Assembly (NCBI GenBank): GCA_001599815.1
Contig: BCIA01000001.1
Coordinates: 3,786,934 to 3,850,933 of the forward strand
Origin: Furcasterigmium furcatum
Taxonomy: Eukaryota > Ascomycota > Sordariomycetes > Glomerellales > Plectosphaerellaceae
DNA length: 64,000 nucleotides
Reading direction: 5' to 3'
In this document: piece by piece, positions 43,692 through 55,990 of the stretch
How the letters are laid out: every line of letters starts with the position of its first letter
How positions within the stretch are numbered: the first letter of the stretch is position 1
Position numbers and translations under genes: made by a program
Notes under the pieces: generated by a model
The model's database searches: none
Told to the model about the DNA's origin: nothing
The model's input: the letters and a program-made list of their open reading frames with translations, nothing else

Positions 43692-46375
43692 TTAGAAGGT
43701 CAGGCGGAACTCATAACCAACTTGCGTCTGGGCGGGGGAATCCTCCCCTTCCGTGGGGTCAACAGCCATTTCCCACTCGCGTTTTGTCTGTACTGCCGCT
43801 CCAGAAGCAACTTCGATAACGTCTAGGGTCATGTCCTGACCTTCTTTGAGCTCTTGGATAACATCGTCGTCCATGTCGACTTCCAGGCCATGTTGGAGGA
43901 TATGGGTCGTCCGAACAACCTGGGATGGATCGATGTTCCACTTGAGGGCCAGCCGCTGGTTGAAGTCCTTGAGGGTGCGTTGGGCCAGATATACAGCTTT
44001 GTGGAGCTCTCGTTGGTCGGGTGCGGAAGGGCTTCTGCGGATGTAGAAGCACGCGACAGGTTTGATGACACGTTCAGGGGGTGGCCTGTACGAGTGGTCA
44101 ACCCCCAAAGCCTCGATCCAGCCGCTCAAGTTACCGGCATCGTCGACCTTTGCGACCTTCGTAGGCTGGTCAGAACCCTGGCGGGACGAGGGAGCCCCTG
44201 AATGCGAATGGTCTCCGTCAAACTGTGTCCACTGACGGCCCGGCACTGCTGAGGCTTGAGAAGCGAGTGATAATGAGCTCGGTGATGGTGAAACCAGAGA
44301 AGACCCTGCAATTGAGCTTCGACTACTGCGAGCCTGCCATTGCGCGCTGTCTCGGGACTCGACCTTGGCCAGGTCTGCAGATTCACCAGCAAGCGATACC
44401 GGGTGGGCGTCGGGGTCATCGAGGTCGTCGCCACGCAAGTAAAGAATGCTGACGGGCCGAGTGCTCGAGAACATGTCCTGCAGGGTCTGAAGCTTGAAAT
44501 GAAGCTCCTCCTCGATGGGTGGACGGCCTCCGCCGTTGCCAGCACCCGCAGAGCTTGCCGAGGACATGGACCATGTCCTCTTGTGCTTCTGCACCTTTCC
44601 AGGTCGCTGCTCGCCACCTGGAATCTTGGTCTGAGAGGCGGCAGATCGCTTTCTTTTGCTGAAATCCTTCAGCCCACTTTCGGCCTGCGCTATTTGTTGT
44701 TTCAGTTTGTCGATTGACTTCTTGACGTGCGCCACATCGTTGGAAAGCTTCCTTTCGGCACCGTGGTCGCGGAAGAGCTTGACCTTGCAGAAACAGACCT
44801 CCGCATTGGCGTCGGCAGCGGGTTGCGAGGCGTCAACGGGAAACGTGCTGGTCTTGGCGCAAAGTCGAACGGGAATACCCTTGACGCCTTTGGAGTGGCT
44901 GAAATCTGTGGATAAAAAGTTGAACCGGACGGCAATGTTGCATTCTGCGCCACCGTTGATGCCGGGGGTCCAGACCACGCAGAATCCATCAAATGACGAT
45001 GACTCGACCTCGATCCGGGTTCTGCGGTCGTCTCCCTCGTGGGGCATCTCCTTGGCTTCGACGTACTCGACCGCCTGCAGTTTCCCACCTCTCTGGTGGG
45101 CTTCATTCGTGCCCCTGCCCTCCTTCCACAGGCTCCAGCAGCCCCCGGGCTTTTGTCTTTGCTCCTCGTCTTCGAACGAGATGCGCACAAACGTCCGGTA
45201 CTTCGTGCCTGGCGCCACGGGCAGACTGGCGTTCGTATCGACGATCGACAGGGAATAAGCCTGCCCCTTATTGAGATAGGTTACGGGAATCTCGTCGGCG
45301 TGCTTAATCATGGCGGTCGGGGCGTTGAGAGTGGCGTGGAAACGGAACTTCTCGGCGGACGGTGGTAATGGGGCAGCCATCTGCATGCCGCCATACTGAC
45401 GTTGCTGAAACCCGACCATGGGGGAACCTCCATGCAATGCATTGTCAATGGAAGTGAGCCTCTCCTCGGAGGGATCCGAATCCATTGGAGAACCATCCTG
45501 CTCCATCGTCTCGTACCCAGTGTCATGATGAACGAATGACGACGGAGCAAATGAAGGCTGAGGCGGCGCGGTTTGCATGAAATGGCTGAAGTGATGGAAC
45601 TGATGGGGGTGCAGATTCTGGAACCCAGACATTTCCATCATGGCTTGTCCGGGCTGCATGGTTGGGCCCTCCGACGTAGGCATGGACAGCGGCGTTCCGA
45701 GGCCCATACCTAAGCCCATCGTCGGCGTGTGCAAGTCACCGGCGCGGTTGTGGTAGATGGTGTTGGTACCGCCGGGGGTGGGTGTGTAGTAGCCCGGGGG
45801 AGCATTGGCGAAGTTGCTGAAGGAGAACGAGTTTGGATCCATTAGGGACGGGGTGAACCTCCAGGGCTCATTCGACGCCCGTGGCGTGGGATCCTGGTCT
45901 CGGAAGGCCTCATGGCTGGCTCTGTCGTTTGGGCATGGTTAGCAGTTGTTGAGGGATAGAAACACCACCAAAACAGCGTCCGGCGCATCTACGTACCCGT
46001 CCAGAGGTGGTGCGGCGCCACCATGATTCTCTACAGGAGCGGCATGCCCAGGCTGTTGTTGTGCACCAGAAGCGCCAACTGCGGCTTCTGGAAATTGTTG
46101 CCTGAAGTTCGCTAGCAGATCATCCCCAGGCTTTTGCGAGCTCGTCCTGATGCGACATGCAGGGTCAGCGGACAGAACAAATTGCGGGGTCTTGGGATCA
46201 ACTCGAAGTGCGAGTATCGAGAATATGCAGACTATATCCACCAAAAACGCACTCGCGCAAGAAGTCTCCAAGTCCAACAGGGCGCGAGACACGCGGCGTG
46301 AAGTTCTCATGAGGGCTGTACGGGTTGGAGGGGGGGAGGGGGGTGAATGAGTATTACTCACCTCTGGCGGAACAT
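43692..46375 (-). CDS. csp-2: Grainyhead/CP2 transcription factor (csp-2 type)
   Basis: Exons 46362-46375 (14 nt, MFRQ plus part of Arg), 45997-46146 and 43692-45921 give 797 residues. The N-terminus MFRQRTSSQKPGDDLLANFRQQFPE was recovered by splicing. The grainyhead/CP2 DNA-binding domain lies about 240-480 (KFRFHATLNAPTAM, TYLNKGQAYSLSI, YRTFVRISFEDEEQRQ, FLSTDFSHSKGVKGIPVRLC). A coiled segment (KKSIDKLKQQIAQAESG) and a Ser-rich linker follow. The C-terminal dimerisation domain is at about 690-790 (CFYIRRSP, YLAQRTLKDFNQRLALKW). In Neurospora crassa the grainyhead-like gene csp-2 acts in cell wall remodelling and conidial separation; I infer the same role. The gene sits alone between two large gene-free blocks, and the 7.3 kb upstream may hold its control region. 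Confidence 0.93.
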
Positions 46376-49300
46376 CGGGCAAGCTGTGAGCTTCGCGCCG
46401 TCGGAGACAGCACGTTTGTAGTTGCGCGCAAATACAACAGGACAGTTGCCCTGATCGTGGTTGTGCTCTAATACGTTCTGAGCGGCGGGGCAGTCGTTTT
46501 CTCAGCGCGCTCGAGCTGGAGAGTAAGAAAGCGGGATCGTGAAGAGAGCCGGGGGGGCAGTCTACATATGTCGCAAGGACAAACGAGCGGATAGGTTTCG
46601 ATTATATTATGCCTTCGGAGCTGCGAACCGCGAGTGTATTAGACCGAAGAGACAATCGAGAATGTCCCTGGGTTACCACGGCCCGTTCGGATAGGCGATG
46701 ATGGAGCTGAACGACAGACGAGTAGCGAAGATTATTTGCGACAGAAGCCGGACGTCGCAGCCAAGCTGTGGTGTGGGAAGGCGTGTATTATGAAGGGACA
46801 GCGCCGCCGGAGGAGGGTGTGGACCTCTCAGTCTGGCACTGTCGGGTGGAGAAAGGCCGAGTTGGCGCAGCGCGGGAGGCGTTGGACGGTACCGAGGAGA
46901 TGGCGAAAGAATTCAGTATTCAGAGCTGCGTCTGACGAGCGAGGTGTAGAGGGGCTGCAGCGCGATGGGGGTACGGAAACGTGCAGAGAGGCTCGAGTCG
47001 CTGTCGTTGAAGATATATCCGGCGGAGGAAGCGTGAGGTGAGTGGAATCTCAAGGGGGGTCGCGGTGAGTGTATGTATGGATGTACTCTGTCGCGCGCGT
47101 GGATTGTCGTGGGTGGCCCCAGTCTCCCCAAATTGCGGGCAAAGTTCCGTGTGCCGTCAGTCTGATGGTGGTCCCGTGGGTAGCCAGAGGCGCTGGCAAA
47201 GCCCTGCACGGATCGGGGGCCTGGGGAGGGCTCGGTTGTCGTCGTCGTCCTCGCGTGATACGAAGAGTCTAGATCGTATTGTACTCTGGCCGAGAATCCT
47301 TGGGCGGGACAGGTGCCGCTTCGAGAAGTGCAGATCCCAAGCAAACGTGGAAAATCTGGAGCGCGCAAAAGTTGAGGTGGAAGATCACAGGCGCACCTAA
47401 GGGACCGGACCGGCCAGAGGATTTAGGGGAGAAGGCTAGGTTGTGAAGGGGGCGAGGGGGGGCTCGGAAGTCGCTTGTACATCTACTCGTGCCTTCCCCC
47501 TCGGCACAGCGAGTGACCTCCCTCGGAGGTACAGCTTGCTCCTAAAGAGCACATAGAGCAACATGCACAGGAAGTACTTGGGCTCTTTCGAGAGGAAGGC
47601 GCTTGCCATTATTGCAAAGGGTCCCCCCGGTTCCCCTCCTTCCTGGCGACATTTCCTCCTCACCCCAACCCTGTCAAGAGGAAAGTACCTTCTGGTCTGA
47701 TACAGCATACAAACTAGTGGCATTGGAGGGGGGTGTTCTGGCCTGAGAGACTCGCGTTCATTCATCCGTTAGAACCGTCTGCGGGGGGGCTGGGTCTGGG
47801 CATCGACCGGGGCTAACGGCCCCTGTAATCACCGCCACGGAAATTGTTAGCGCAGTACTCGGACCAGAGTGGCGTCCGCATAGTACGCCCACTCCTCGGC
47901 GTACTTGTCGGAGGTACGTGGTCTTGCGCACAGGCGCTTGCATGGGGGAAGCTTCCCGTTGCGTCTTTCCCATGGATCTCACCTGCCCATGAGGTGTCCC
48001 CAGACCACTGACCCAGATTGCCAGATAAGCGTCGGTCAGCCACGATGTACCGTTTTCGCGATGCTACGTACGCCACAAGCTTACCTGGACGGGCACTTTC
48101 TCGGCCGACGACATGAGGCTGCAAAGGCCGTCCAGTTCGAAGGAAGACGGGCACCTCAGATGGCCGGCATTGCTCGAGGACAATGATCTGGGAACCCCCG
48201 ACTGACCCTTCGGCTTCGCCTCTGCCCTCCAAGGCGCTCATGCATCGCAGATCGACCGCCAGTGTGCAGCCGACCCTCCCTCCTGGTCACTCCCACCTCC
48301 CAAAATGACAGCGGGCTACCGTGGCTCTCCTCTTTGGGCCTCTACCTTCGCTGCAAAAGGCAACAATGGCTGTGCGGCTTCACCAGTCATGCAAAGGGAC
48401 GGCCCCTGCGCGCAATATGGGGTTTGCTCTGTAAGACTGTTTCCCCGGGGGCCCGCGAAGCTCGTCCGGCATCGGAAGTTTGGCCTTTGCCCCGTGGACG
48501 AGGGCGACTTTTGATCCTCATCAGCAGATGTGACGAAAGGAGCTTGGACAGCACAGTCTGGTACTGCCGGCAATTCGGGTCGACGACGCTGATGATCATC
48601 GCCATCTACATGCAAGTGTTTCCTCGACCGTCCGTACTTGTACAGCCAGAACGACAAGCCCCGAGCCACCTGGGAGGCGAACGTTCGTGTTTCATGTTCG
48701 GCTCTTGCAGCGGCATTGATTCGACCGCGACACTCCGTGGTTCCCGGCAGCCGTTTGTTGCGTCTTCTCTCTTCGCCACGCATGCGACTTGGCTTGGCCT
48801 TCACCGCACCCTCCAACCTGGCTTGCTGGCGAGCTGATCGTTCGTTGAAGTTGTCTTGGTGTTCGTCGTCGACGCGGCATAAGTGCACTTCAGCCACGCG
48901 AAGTAGCTTGCTAAGCTGCCGGCTCCATCACTGGAACGCGCCGGCGGGCAACCACAGCACGCCGTTGCTGTCCTTCTACAATCTCATTTGCGCTACGGCG
49001 GAACAGTGCCTCGCAACACGTGTCAGGCGGCCTTGGCCGACTTTTCCCGTGCACAATACCTGAGCCTCAGCGCTGGCACCGCCATCCGGGCACGTTCTAG
49101 AACCCCTGGCGAAGAGCTAAGACGTCCCGTCCGCAACCTGCGCCCACTTACCCACCAGCCTCACCCTCGACAACTCGCCTTTACTGCCTTCAGGTCAGGT
49201 CAAGATCGACATCAGACCGACTCTTCCTCCAGAGACTACACCTCTTGGCGGGAGCAATGCCTCGACTGAGCCGCTAATTGTGCATCAGTCGGAACCCATT

Positions 49301-52300
49301 TGTCTATCTTTAGGTTGACTCGCCACAATGGGCGTTTATCGCTCCATCCCCATCGCTCGGCCTCCTCCGAGGAGTATTGGCATGCTCCTGGCAGGCTTGA
49401 GACACGAGGGGTCAGCAACATGGAATTGTGGCAAAACCCATCTGCACTGACAACAGAAGTTCGGACGGGGATGACCCAACGCTCCCACGTTCCACGAATG
49501 ACGTCATCGAGACCGACGTCCACGAACCGAAGCGACCCCCTGGGCCCTGGCGCGACGCCTCGCCAAAAGGCATCCCCAAGCACGGACAAGACCTGGCCAT
49601 GTGGTCTTATTTCGTGCAACAATAACGGTGGAATGCGGGCCGTCCTAACCCTCGTTGCAGCCCCCGCGAAGCTCAACAGAGCCATCACCTCGTCTTCTTT
49701 TGGTTCCGCTTCCTCAACCACCACCCCCCCTGCAACCTCACGCACCCTTGCCGCGCCATCCAACGGAGGAAGTGCAGTGCAGGGGTGGCCCAGGCCACCC
49801 CGCGCTCATCTTATCAGCCGTCAGGCTATGACGTCGACGTGCAGATGAGAATCTAGACCGCTGCCAGGGTGACTCGGCAAGTGTCGAACGGATCATGTCA
49901 AGCTGATTTTGCTCGCCATAATCAACTGAGAAAAGCATGCGAGAGGGGACCCTCAGGTACTAGCCGAAGTTCTGCTACTGCCCACTCTTCTTTTCTCCCC
50001 TTCTCCTGAGTCGGCGCCAGTTGCCAGATGCCATCGTCTCGCGGCTCAGAAGGTAGCCTGTCAACTGTGCCCCAGATTCCGCCATTGAGCGAGTCAGACA
50101 TGCCACACTTGCTCATGGGGCCCTGCATCCGCGGACGCGGTGTAGGAGCAGTCTTGTGATCACTTCCTGCATCGCCTGACAACAGACCAATGAAAATGCA
50201 ACCGACGGGCGGTGTGCAGGGCTTGGCAGTACTGAGGCGTGCGCGGGACAGCTTCGACGTCCCTTGCGCATGTTGCCGCCATACAGTACCTACAAACACA
50301 GACTCTGGCAAACCATCGAGCTGGCCAGCCCAGTCCTGTACCGTATGTACCTGAGCCGGGATTCGAGCACAGCGCATGGGACAAGGATGAAACAGACGCC
50401 GCCTCGGAGCCCATTCCGTTTCTTTTCTGACCAATGTAAGGTAGGCATGTACCAAACTCGAACTGTGCCTACCCCTACCAACACTTGCTCAGGCGCGCAT
50501 TCTGAAGTCATCCCCAGCAAGTCTAGGTACGTCATTTCTCCCTCACAGGATCAGAGGCATGCATCGATTCCTCCCGGCTGGAGCTTCTCAATATCACCCA
50601 GGGCGGCGCATCCTAGTGTACCGTGCCATTGATGTCCCAGTTGCCAGGTGCCAGGGTCCAGGCTGTTCACTCAGGGCCACGGGCCATATTCCGTTTGGGC
50701 ACAGTCACCCGCCCCACGGCACAACTAACGCCGGACCCTTCAGTCGTACCAGCCACATCCCTGGCCTGGCGCGCGCCCCTTTCGAGGCAGATCTCGATCT
50801 CGTACTTTTTAGGCGACGACGGAGGTGGACGATGCGAAGGAGCATCAGCCGCCGAGCCGCGCATCGGGAGAAAATTTTCGCATGATGCCGACGGACCCTT
50901 GAACCGCATTGTTGCGGTCTCAGACCAAGTTCAGCGGCTATATGTATTCAAGACCGGGCAGAGAAAAAAAAAATCTCAAGCCGCCCCAGACTGTGTTCCG
51001 CATGGGCAGCTCAAGCAGCCTGCACATGTGCCATCGACGTGCGGGTGGGCTCCTTCGCCCCTTGGCACCCGCCATCACCGTACATGACTGTACTGACAAG
51101 AAGTAACCTCAAAGAACGGTTCGTTTGCGACGGCTCGAACGGCCTCGGCAGGCAAGACAACCGGCGTCAGGTTTCCGGCCCCTATCTCCTCCTTGGGATA
51201 TCACTCCACGCGATGTTGCACTCCGAGCCGGGGGAGTGGTTGAATGCTCGTGCTAAGGGATATAGCAATGCCCAATATTGCGACTCTGGAGAAAAGAGAG
51301 GACTCGCAAGTTCTCCATCTGCCTGCCCCTGCCACGAGATATCAAAGCCAATTTTCTGTCGCATGTCGTCAGCGAGCTAGAACGCGTCAGGACTAGCTGC
51401 CTTGGGGCTTCTGTGTGACAGCGGGGTGTTACGGCGGTACCTTGGCCTGGCCTCGGGAGGGGTGATATCGCGACATGGGTCTGGGGTTTTCATGCTGTTG
51501 TCGGGTTTCCCACGAGCCCACCAACCCGCGACGCAACGGATGCCGCGAGCACAGATACTTACGTGCGTACATGCTATAGCCGTGGGTTGAGGCTGCCACC
51601 GCGCTTGGCGCAGCAGAGTATTGACGGCTGCTGGCCCCAAAAGAGCATGTCCCCGGGCGATCATGAGGTCATCGTCGCCAGACTCGGGGATAGCGGCGGC
51701 ATTATGTTGACCTCACGACCCCATCCTCTGCCTGCCCTTCCGCCGGGGGTCTGCGCGGGACTTTGGGATGGGCAGGATATCTCAGGGTTCAAGCTCACGC
51801 TTCAGGGTCCGAATTCAGCCTGAACCGTACGACCGGCGCATGAAAAGGGCAGATCATTTCTAGAGCGAGAAAGGGTTTCTGGAAGTTTTCGGGAGACCCT
51901 CGCTCGGGACCCGATCCTGGGCTGATCATTGCCGTCGCGGTGCGAACGGACGTGGTTCATCCAAGAAACCACGTAGTATTATTGCCCGTACCTGTCAGTT
52001 GGGTCGGCTTGATGCAACGCTTCTGGCGAGCCGGAAGCAGCAGCCGCCGCCGGTGGGAAGGTAGTTAGTTATATTTGGGCATGCTTGAATTCCATGTTGT
52101 TGTCGAGTATCACCGGCGATCAGCGCTCGTGTTCAGGTGAGTCAGGGGGATCTTTGGGATGTTGTCGTTGGTACATCGTGCCTATATTGCGACGCTGCCG
52201 TCCACTGAAGCCTCTGGCATGAGATCGTACCTGGGCGGGGGAGGACGTGCCTCGTATCGACGTTGCAGCGACGATAGGAGAGCAAGGCTGAGCGTGTCGA

Positions 52301-53636
52301 TCGACCAAGATCTACCTGGACCCTGATGAGGGATACGAGGCGGCGACCCCAGGGGTTATAGTTGGACGCTTGCGTGCCATGTTGCTGAGAAAGGGCTGCG
52401 GGCGCGCCAAACAAGACAAGCGAGCGACGAGAGTTCACGAATCAACGTGTAGCTCCCTGACCGCGTACCTCTCAGGGTCTTCAGGGTCCTTCTTAGCGGC
52501 GGCTCGTGACACAGCAGTTGGCAGAGGGTAGGCAGGTGGCACGCTTCAAATGCCACGCACCTGGACGAGGCTGAGGTACGCTGGCAAGCTGGATGGCTTG
52601 TGCTCCTTCGCGCCGCCGTCCTGCCAGTGAGACTTTTGCCTCAACACCACAGCGCCCAAAGTGTCGAGGTGCAGCAGCTGGATTCAGCAATTCTCTCACC
52701 GCATCGCCCCGAGAGCAGCGCCGCCACGGTCCGTGTACACGGCATTAGAGGACCGGACCGCGGCTCTAAATGCAGTCTGGTGACACAGGATGGTTTTCCT
52801 CATGGCGATCGGGTCGACTTGTCGAGGCAGCGGGATCAAGCATGTGGTAAAATGATTGGTGGCCGGCCCACCGCTCCTCGGAAGTTTCAAGCGCATCGTG
52901 GGGTCCAAATCTTTCCCCGGAGAGATGGCTTGAGTCTACGGAGAGGAGAGGCGACAAAGGGCGCTGCGCTCGCTCGCCGTGCTGTGGGTGCGCGATAACG
53001 GGGAGCAAGACACCACCAGTAACGCCGTGTTCTAGGCCACGGGGGCTGACTCGGTGGGCTGAACGGCCCTTCCGCCGGTATCTGGGTTGGAGTGGAGGTG
53101 AGAACACTGGAAAAGGTGCGCTGCTCTGCTGCCGGCCGAATTCCTCGACCTTTTGTCTTGTCGCCTCAAGTTGTCTTTAACTCGTCAGTCTTGAACAAGA
53201 AAGACTTGGTCGAGTTTCAGTAAACGCTGCCTGCCCGGGAGACACGCCCCGAAAAAGAGCTTATCAGCGACTCGTTGGCTGCTTATCGCCGCCAGTCTCT
53301 CTCTCCCCGCCCAAAGCTTCCCCCGCCGCCCGCCACCGCCGCCAGGGAAATTCATCAGTGGCAACTCCACTGTTAACGTCACCCGCCGTCTCACCACAAG
53401 GTCCGACAGAGGCGTCTCCATCGTGTGCCCGAGACGCGGAGGCATTCTTGCCAGCGGCAAACACTCGACCGGCGGGCTGGTCAACCACGGACTCTTCTCC
53501 CCCCATCGCGCGACCATCCCATCTCGTCTACAGACGACTTGTTCCATCGCATAACCTGCTCCGGCCCCGGTCCCGGGCTCCTCGAACCTCACATCCTCGA
53601 TCGATCACGCAACCCCGACACCGACCCGACAGCATC
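46376..53636. other. Gene-free block of 7.3 kb upstream of the grainyhead gene
   Basis: No supportable coding gene. Frames reach about 190 codons, but pairs such as 49236-49763 (minus) and 49300-49848 (plus) overlap with equal length on both strands, which argues against coding. No tRNA, rRNA, long repeat or transposon ends are seen. It lies between divergent starts, so it must include the promoters of the grainyhead gene and of the oxysterol-binding protein gene. It may also hold long leaders or non-coding transcripts. Confidence 0.5.
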
Positions 53637-55241
53637 ATGGCTTCCACCACAGCCCCGCCGACCGTGACGGATGCCCCCGAAGAGCACCAGAGCGATGGCT
53701 CCAAGCTCAAGACGTTCATCGGCATCCTCAGAAGGTACGAGGCTGCGATCCCGCGGTGGCGACGACGCCTGCGACAGCCCTCCCTTGGAATCAAATGCTA
53801 ACCACTGTATCCTCGTCCCGCAGGTTCATCGGCGTCGCCGACCTTGCTGCCGTCCGATTTTCCCTCCCCTCCCAACTACTCGAGCCCACCCCGAACCTCG
53901 AATACTGGACGTATCTCGATGCCCCGAATGCATTCATCGCCATCGGCACCTCTGACGATCCCCTCGACCGCATGCTCGAGGTCTGCCGCTTCTGGTTCAC
54001 CAAGGATCTGAAATATGTCAAGGGCAAGCCCTGCAAGCCATACAACTCCTGCCTCGGCGAGTTCTTCAGGGTACGTACAGCGACCGTGACCTACCGGCCT
54101 CCCTTGATCGCCTTTCGCCAGCCATGTGTTGACGCGCATTGACTCTAGTGTAACTGGGAGACGGAAGACAACGCTCCCAAGATCAACACTGCCGCTCTCA
54201 GGAGCGGCAGCGGCACTGCGAGCAGTGCCTCGAGCTTCAAATCTGCCAAGGCCGACAAGAACGCCTCCAGCCTCTCCCTCACCGTGCCCCGCCATGGCAC
54301 CGCTACGCCCAACGTCAAGCCCCTCACCATCTCCTACCTGACCGAGCAGACCTCCCACCACCCCCCGGTCAGCGCTTTCAGCGTCGTCTGCCCCGAGCGG
54401 GGTCTGACCGCTCGCGGCTTCGACCAGATCTCCGCAAAGTTCACCGGCACCAGCGTCAGGGTCCTGCCCGGCGAGCACAACATGGGCATCTTCATCACCC
54501 TCGAGAACCGCGACAACGAGACGTACCAGCTGACGCACCCTGTCGCGTCCCTCGGTGGCATCCTCCGCGGCACCCTCACCGTCAGCGTCAGCGAGCACAC
54601 CTACATCACATCTCCCGAGACCAAGCTCAAGACCATCCTGCACTACATCGAGGCCGGCTGGCTCGGCAGGTCGACCAACCGCATCGAGGGCGTCATCTTC
54701 CGCTACGATCCCGAGAATGACAATAAGATGGCCATCAAGGACGTTCCCGAGTCGGATATCGTCGCCCGCCTGAGCGGGCCCTGGAGGGAGAAGATCGAGT
54801 TCACCCTCGGCCCCAAGCCCCTGGTAAGTCCAAAGTCCTACCTGTCTATCCAGATTCCATGCTTACACTTCACCCTAGGAGTCGCATCCCCCCGACGAGC
54901 GCTTCACCATCATCGAGCTCGCGCCCCTCCACGTCGCGCCCAAGGTCCTCCCGCCCAAGGAGCAGCAGAAGGAGTACGAGTCCCTCACCCTCTGGGGTGG
55001 CGTCACCGAGGCCATCCTCGCCAAGCAGTTCGGGCGCGCGACGCAGGTCAAGGTAGAGCTCGAGGAGCGCCAGCGCGAGAAGGCCCGCGAGCGCGAGCGC
55101 ACCGGCGAGCAGTTCCAGCCCGTCTTCTTCCAGCAGGTTACCGGCAACGGCGGCCAGCCGGAGCTGACGGACAAGGGCCGCGAGGTGCAGAGCCGCTCTC
55201 AGAGGGGAGAGTGGAACATTGACGATATTGTTGAGAAGTAG
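53637..55241 (+). CDS. Oxysterol-binding protein-related (short ORP/Osh type)
   Basis: Exons 53637-53734, 53824-54070, 54149-54823 and 54879-55241 give 460 residues. ORP proteins move sterols and phosphoinositides between membranes at contact sites. The OSBP fingerprint EQTSHHPPVSAF starts near residue 181. The lid and early core (FIGILRRFIGVADLAAVRF and PCKPYNSCLGEFFR) and the middle (TSPETKLKTILHYIEAGW) follow the family pattern. There is no PH domain, ankyrin repeat or FFAT motif, so it is a short Osh4 or Osh6/7-like form. A Ser/Ala-rich insert (residues about 125-150) sits between the core start and the signature. A C-terminal charged helix (VELEERQREKARERER) precedes EWNIDDIVEK. All four joins are phase-consistent. 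Confidence 0.94.
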
Positions 55242-55990
55242 AGTCCCCTGGTGTGGTGTTGAGAGTGAGGCGCAACGGTGTTGGACGCTCCGCGTCGAGG
55301 TTGTGAAGCATGTTCGTGGAGCCAGTCATTTTCGAAGCCGCTTATAGATGAGACGCTGTGCCCTGGGCAGACCTGCCCTTGGGGAGTGCGGGATGGCCAT
55401 TCTTTTTTTTCTTCTTCCTTCCCCCGCGCTCACGACGCTTGAGGGACGCTCGACAGACTGCGAGACTGCGCGATGGCCGGAGGCCCGTGGGAACGGAACA
55501 CGCATGGTATGGAGAACGGGGCGGCATGTTCAGCTGGATTTCGGGGGACAGAGGTTTTGCTGTTGTTGCTGCTTTTTATATGCGTACATGAGGCACCGCT
55601 TTTGGTATAGATTTTTCCTTCTTGATGACCCAGAGAATGGAACAGAGCCGTTCTTTTGAATCATCTCATTCGGCTGTTGTGGCCGGCCATGGCGGAGGGC
55701 GAGGCTTGACGGTGATGGACATGTAGGTGACTGGATATACCCATTGTGAGATGGATGATCGGGTGAAGATAGGCTCACATACATACCCCTACCATGGTAT
55801 ATCAACGAGAAACGGCGGAACCAGAGATGAGTGAGTGAGAGCTACAGGTTGTACCACGTGTCTGACAAGTCCTGATCTAACTCTCACCCGATGAGCCTGT
55901 ACAGCGTGACGCCTGCAAGTCCACAAGGCAATTCGGAAACACATGTCCACTACTACTTAGTATTCCAACTCCTCCAAGTCCTTACTACTC
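55242..55990. other. Convergent 3' region
   Basis: 750 bases between the stops of the oxysterol-binding gene and the secreted orphan. Pyrimidine runs (TTTTTTTTCTTCTTCC near 55402) and AT-rich segments suggest 3' UTRs. No gene is seen. Confidence 0.55.

Noticed and set aside
49236..49848. Overlapping 175- and 182-codon frames on opposite strands
   Set aside because: Equal openness on both strands and no recognisable protein features, so there is no basis to call either a gene.
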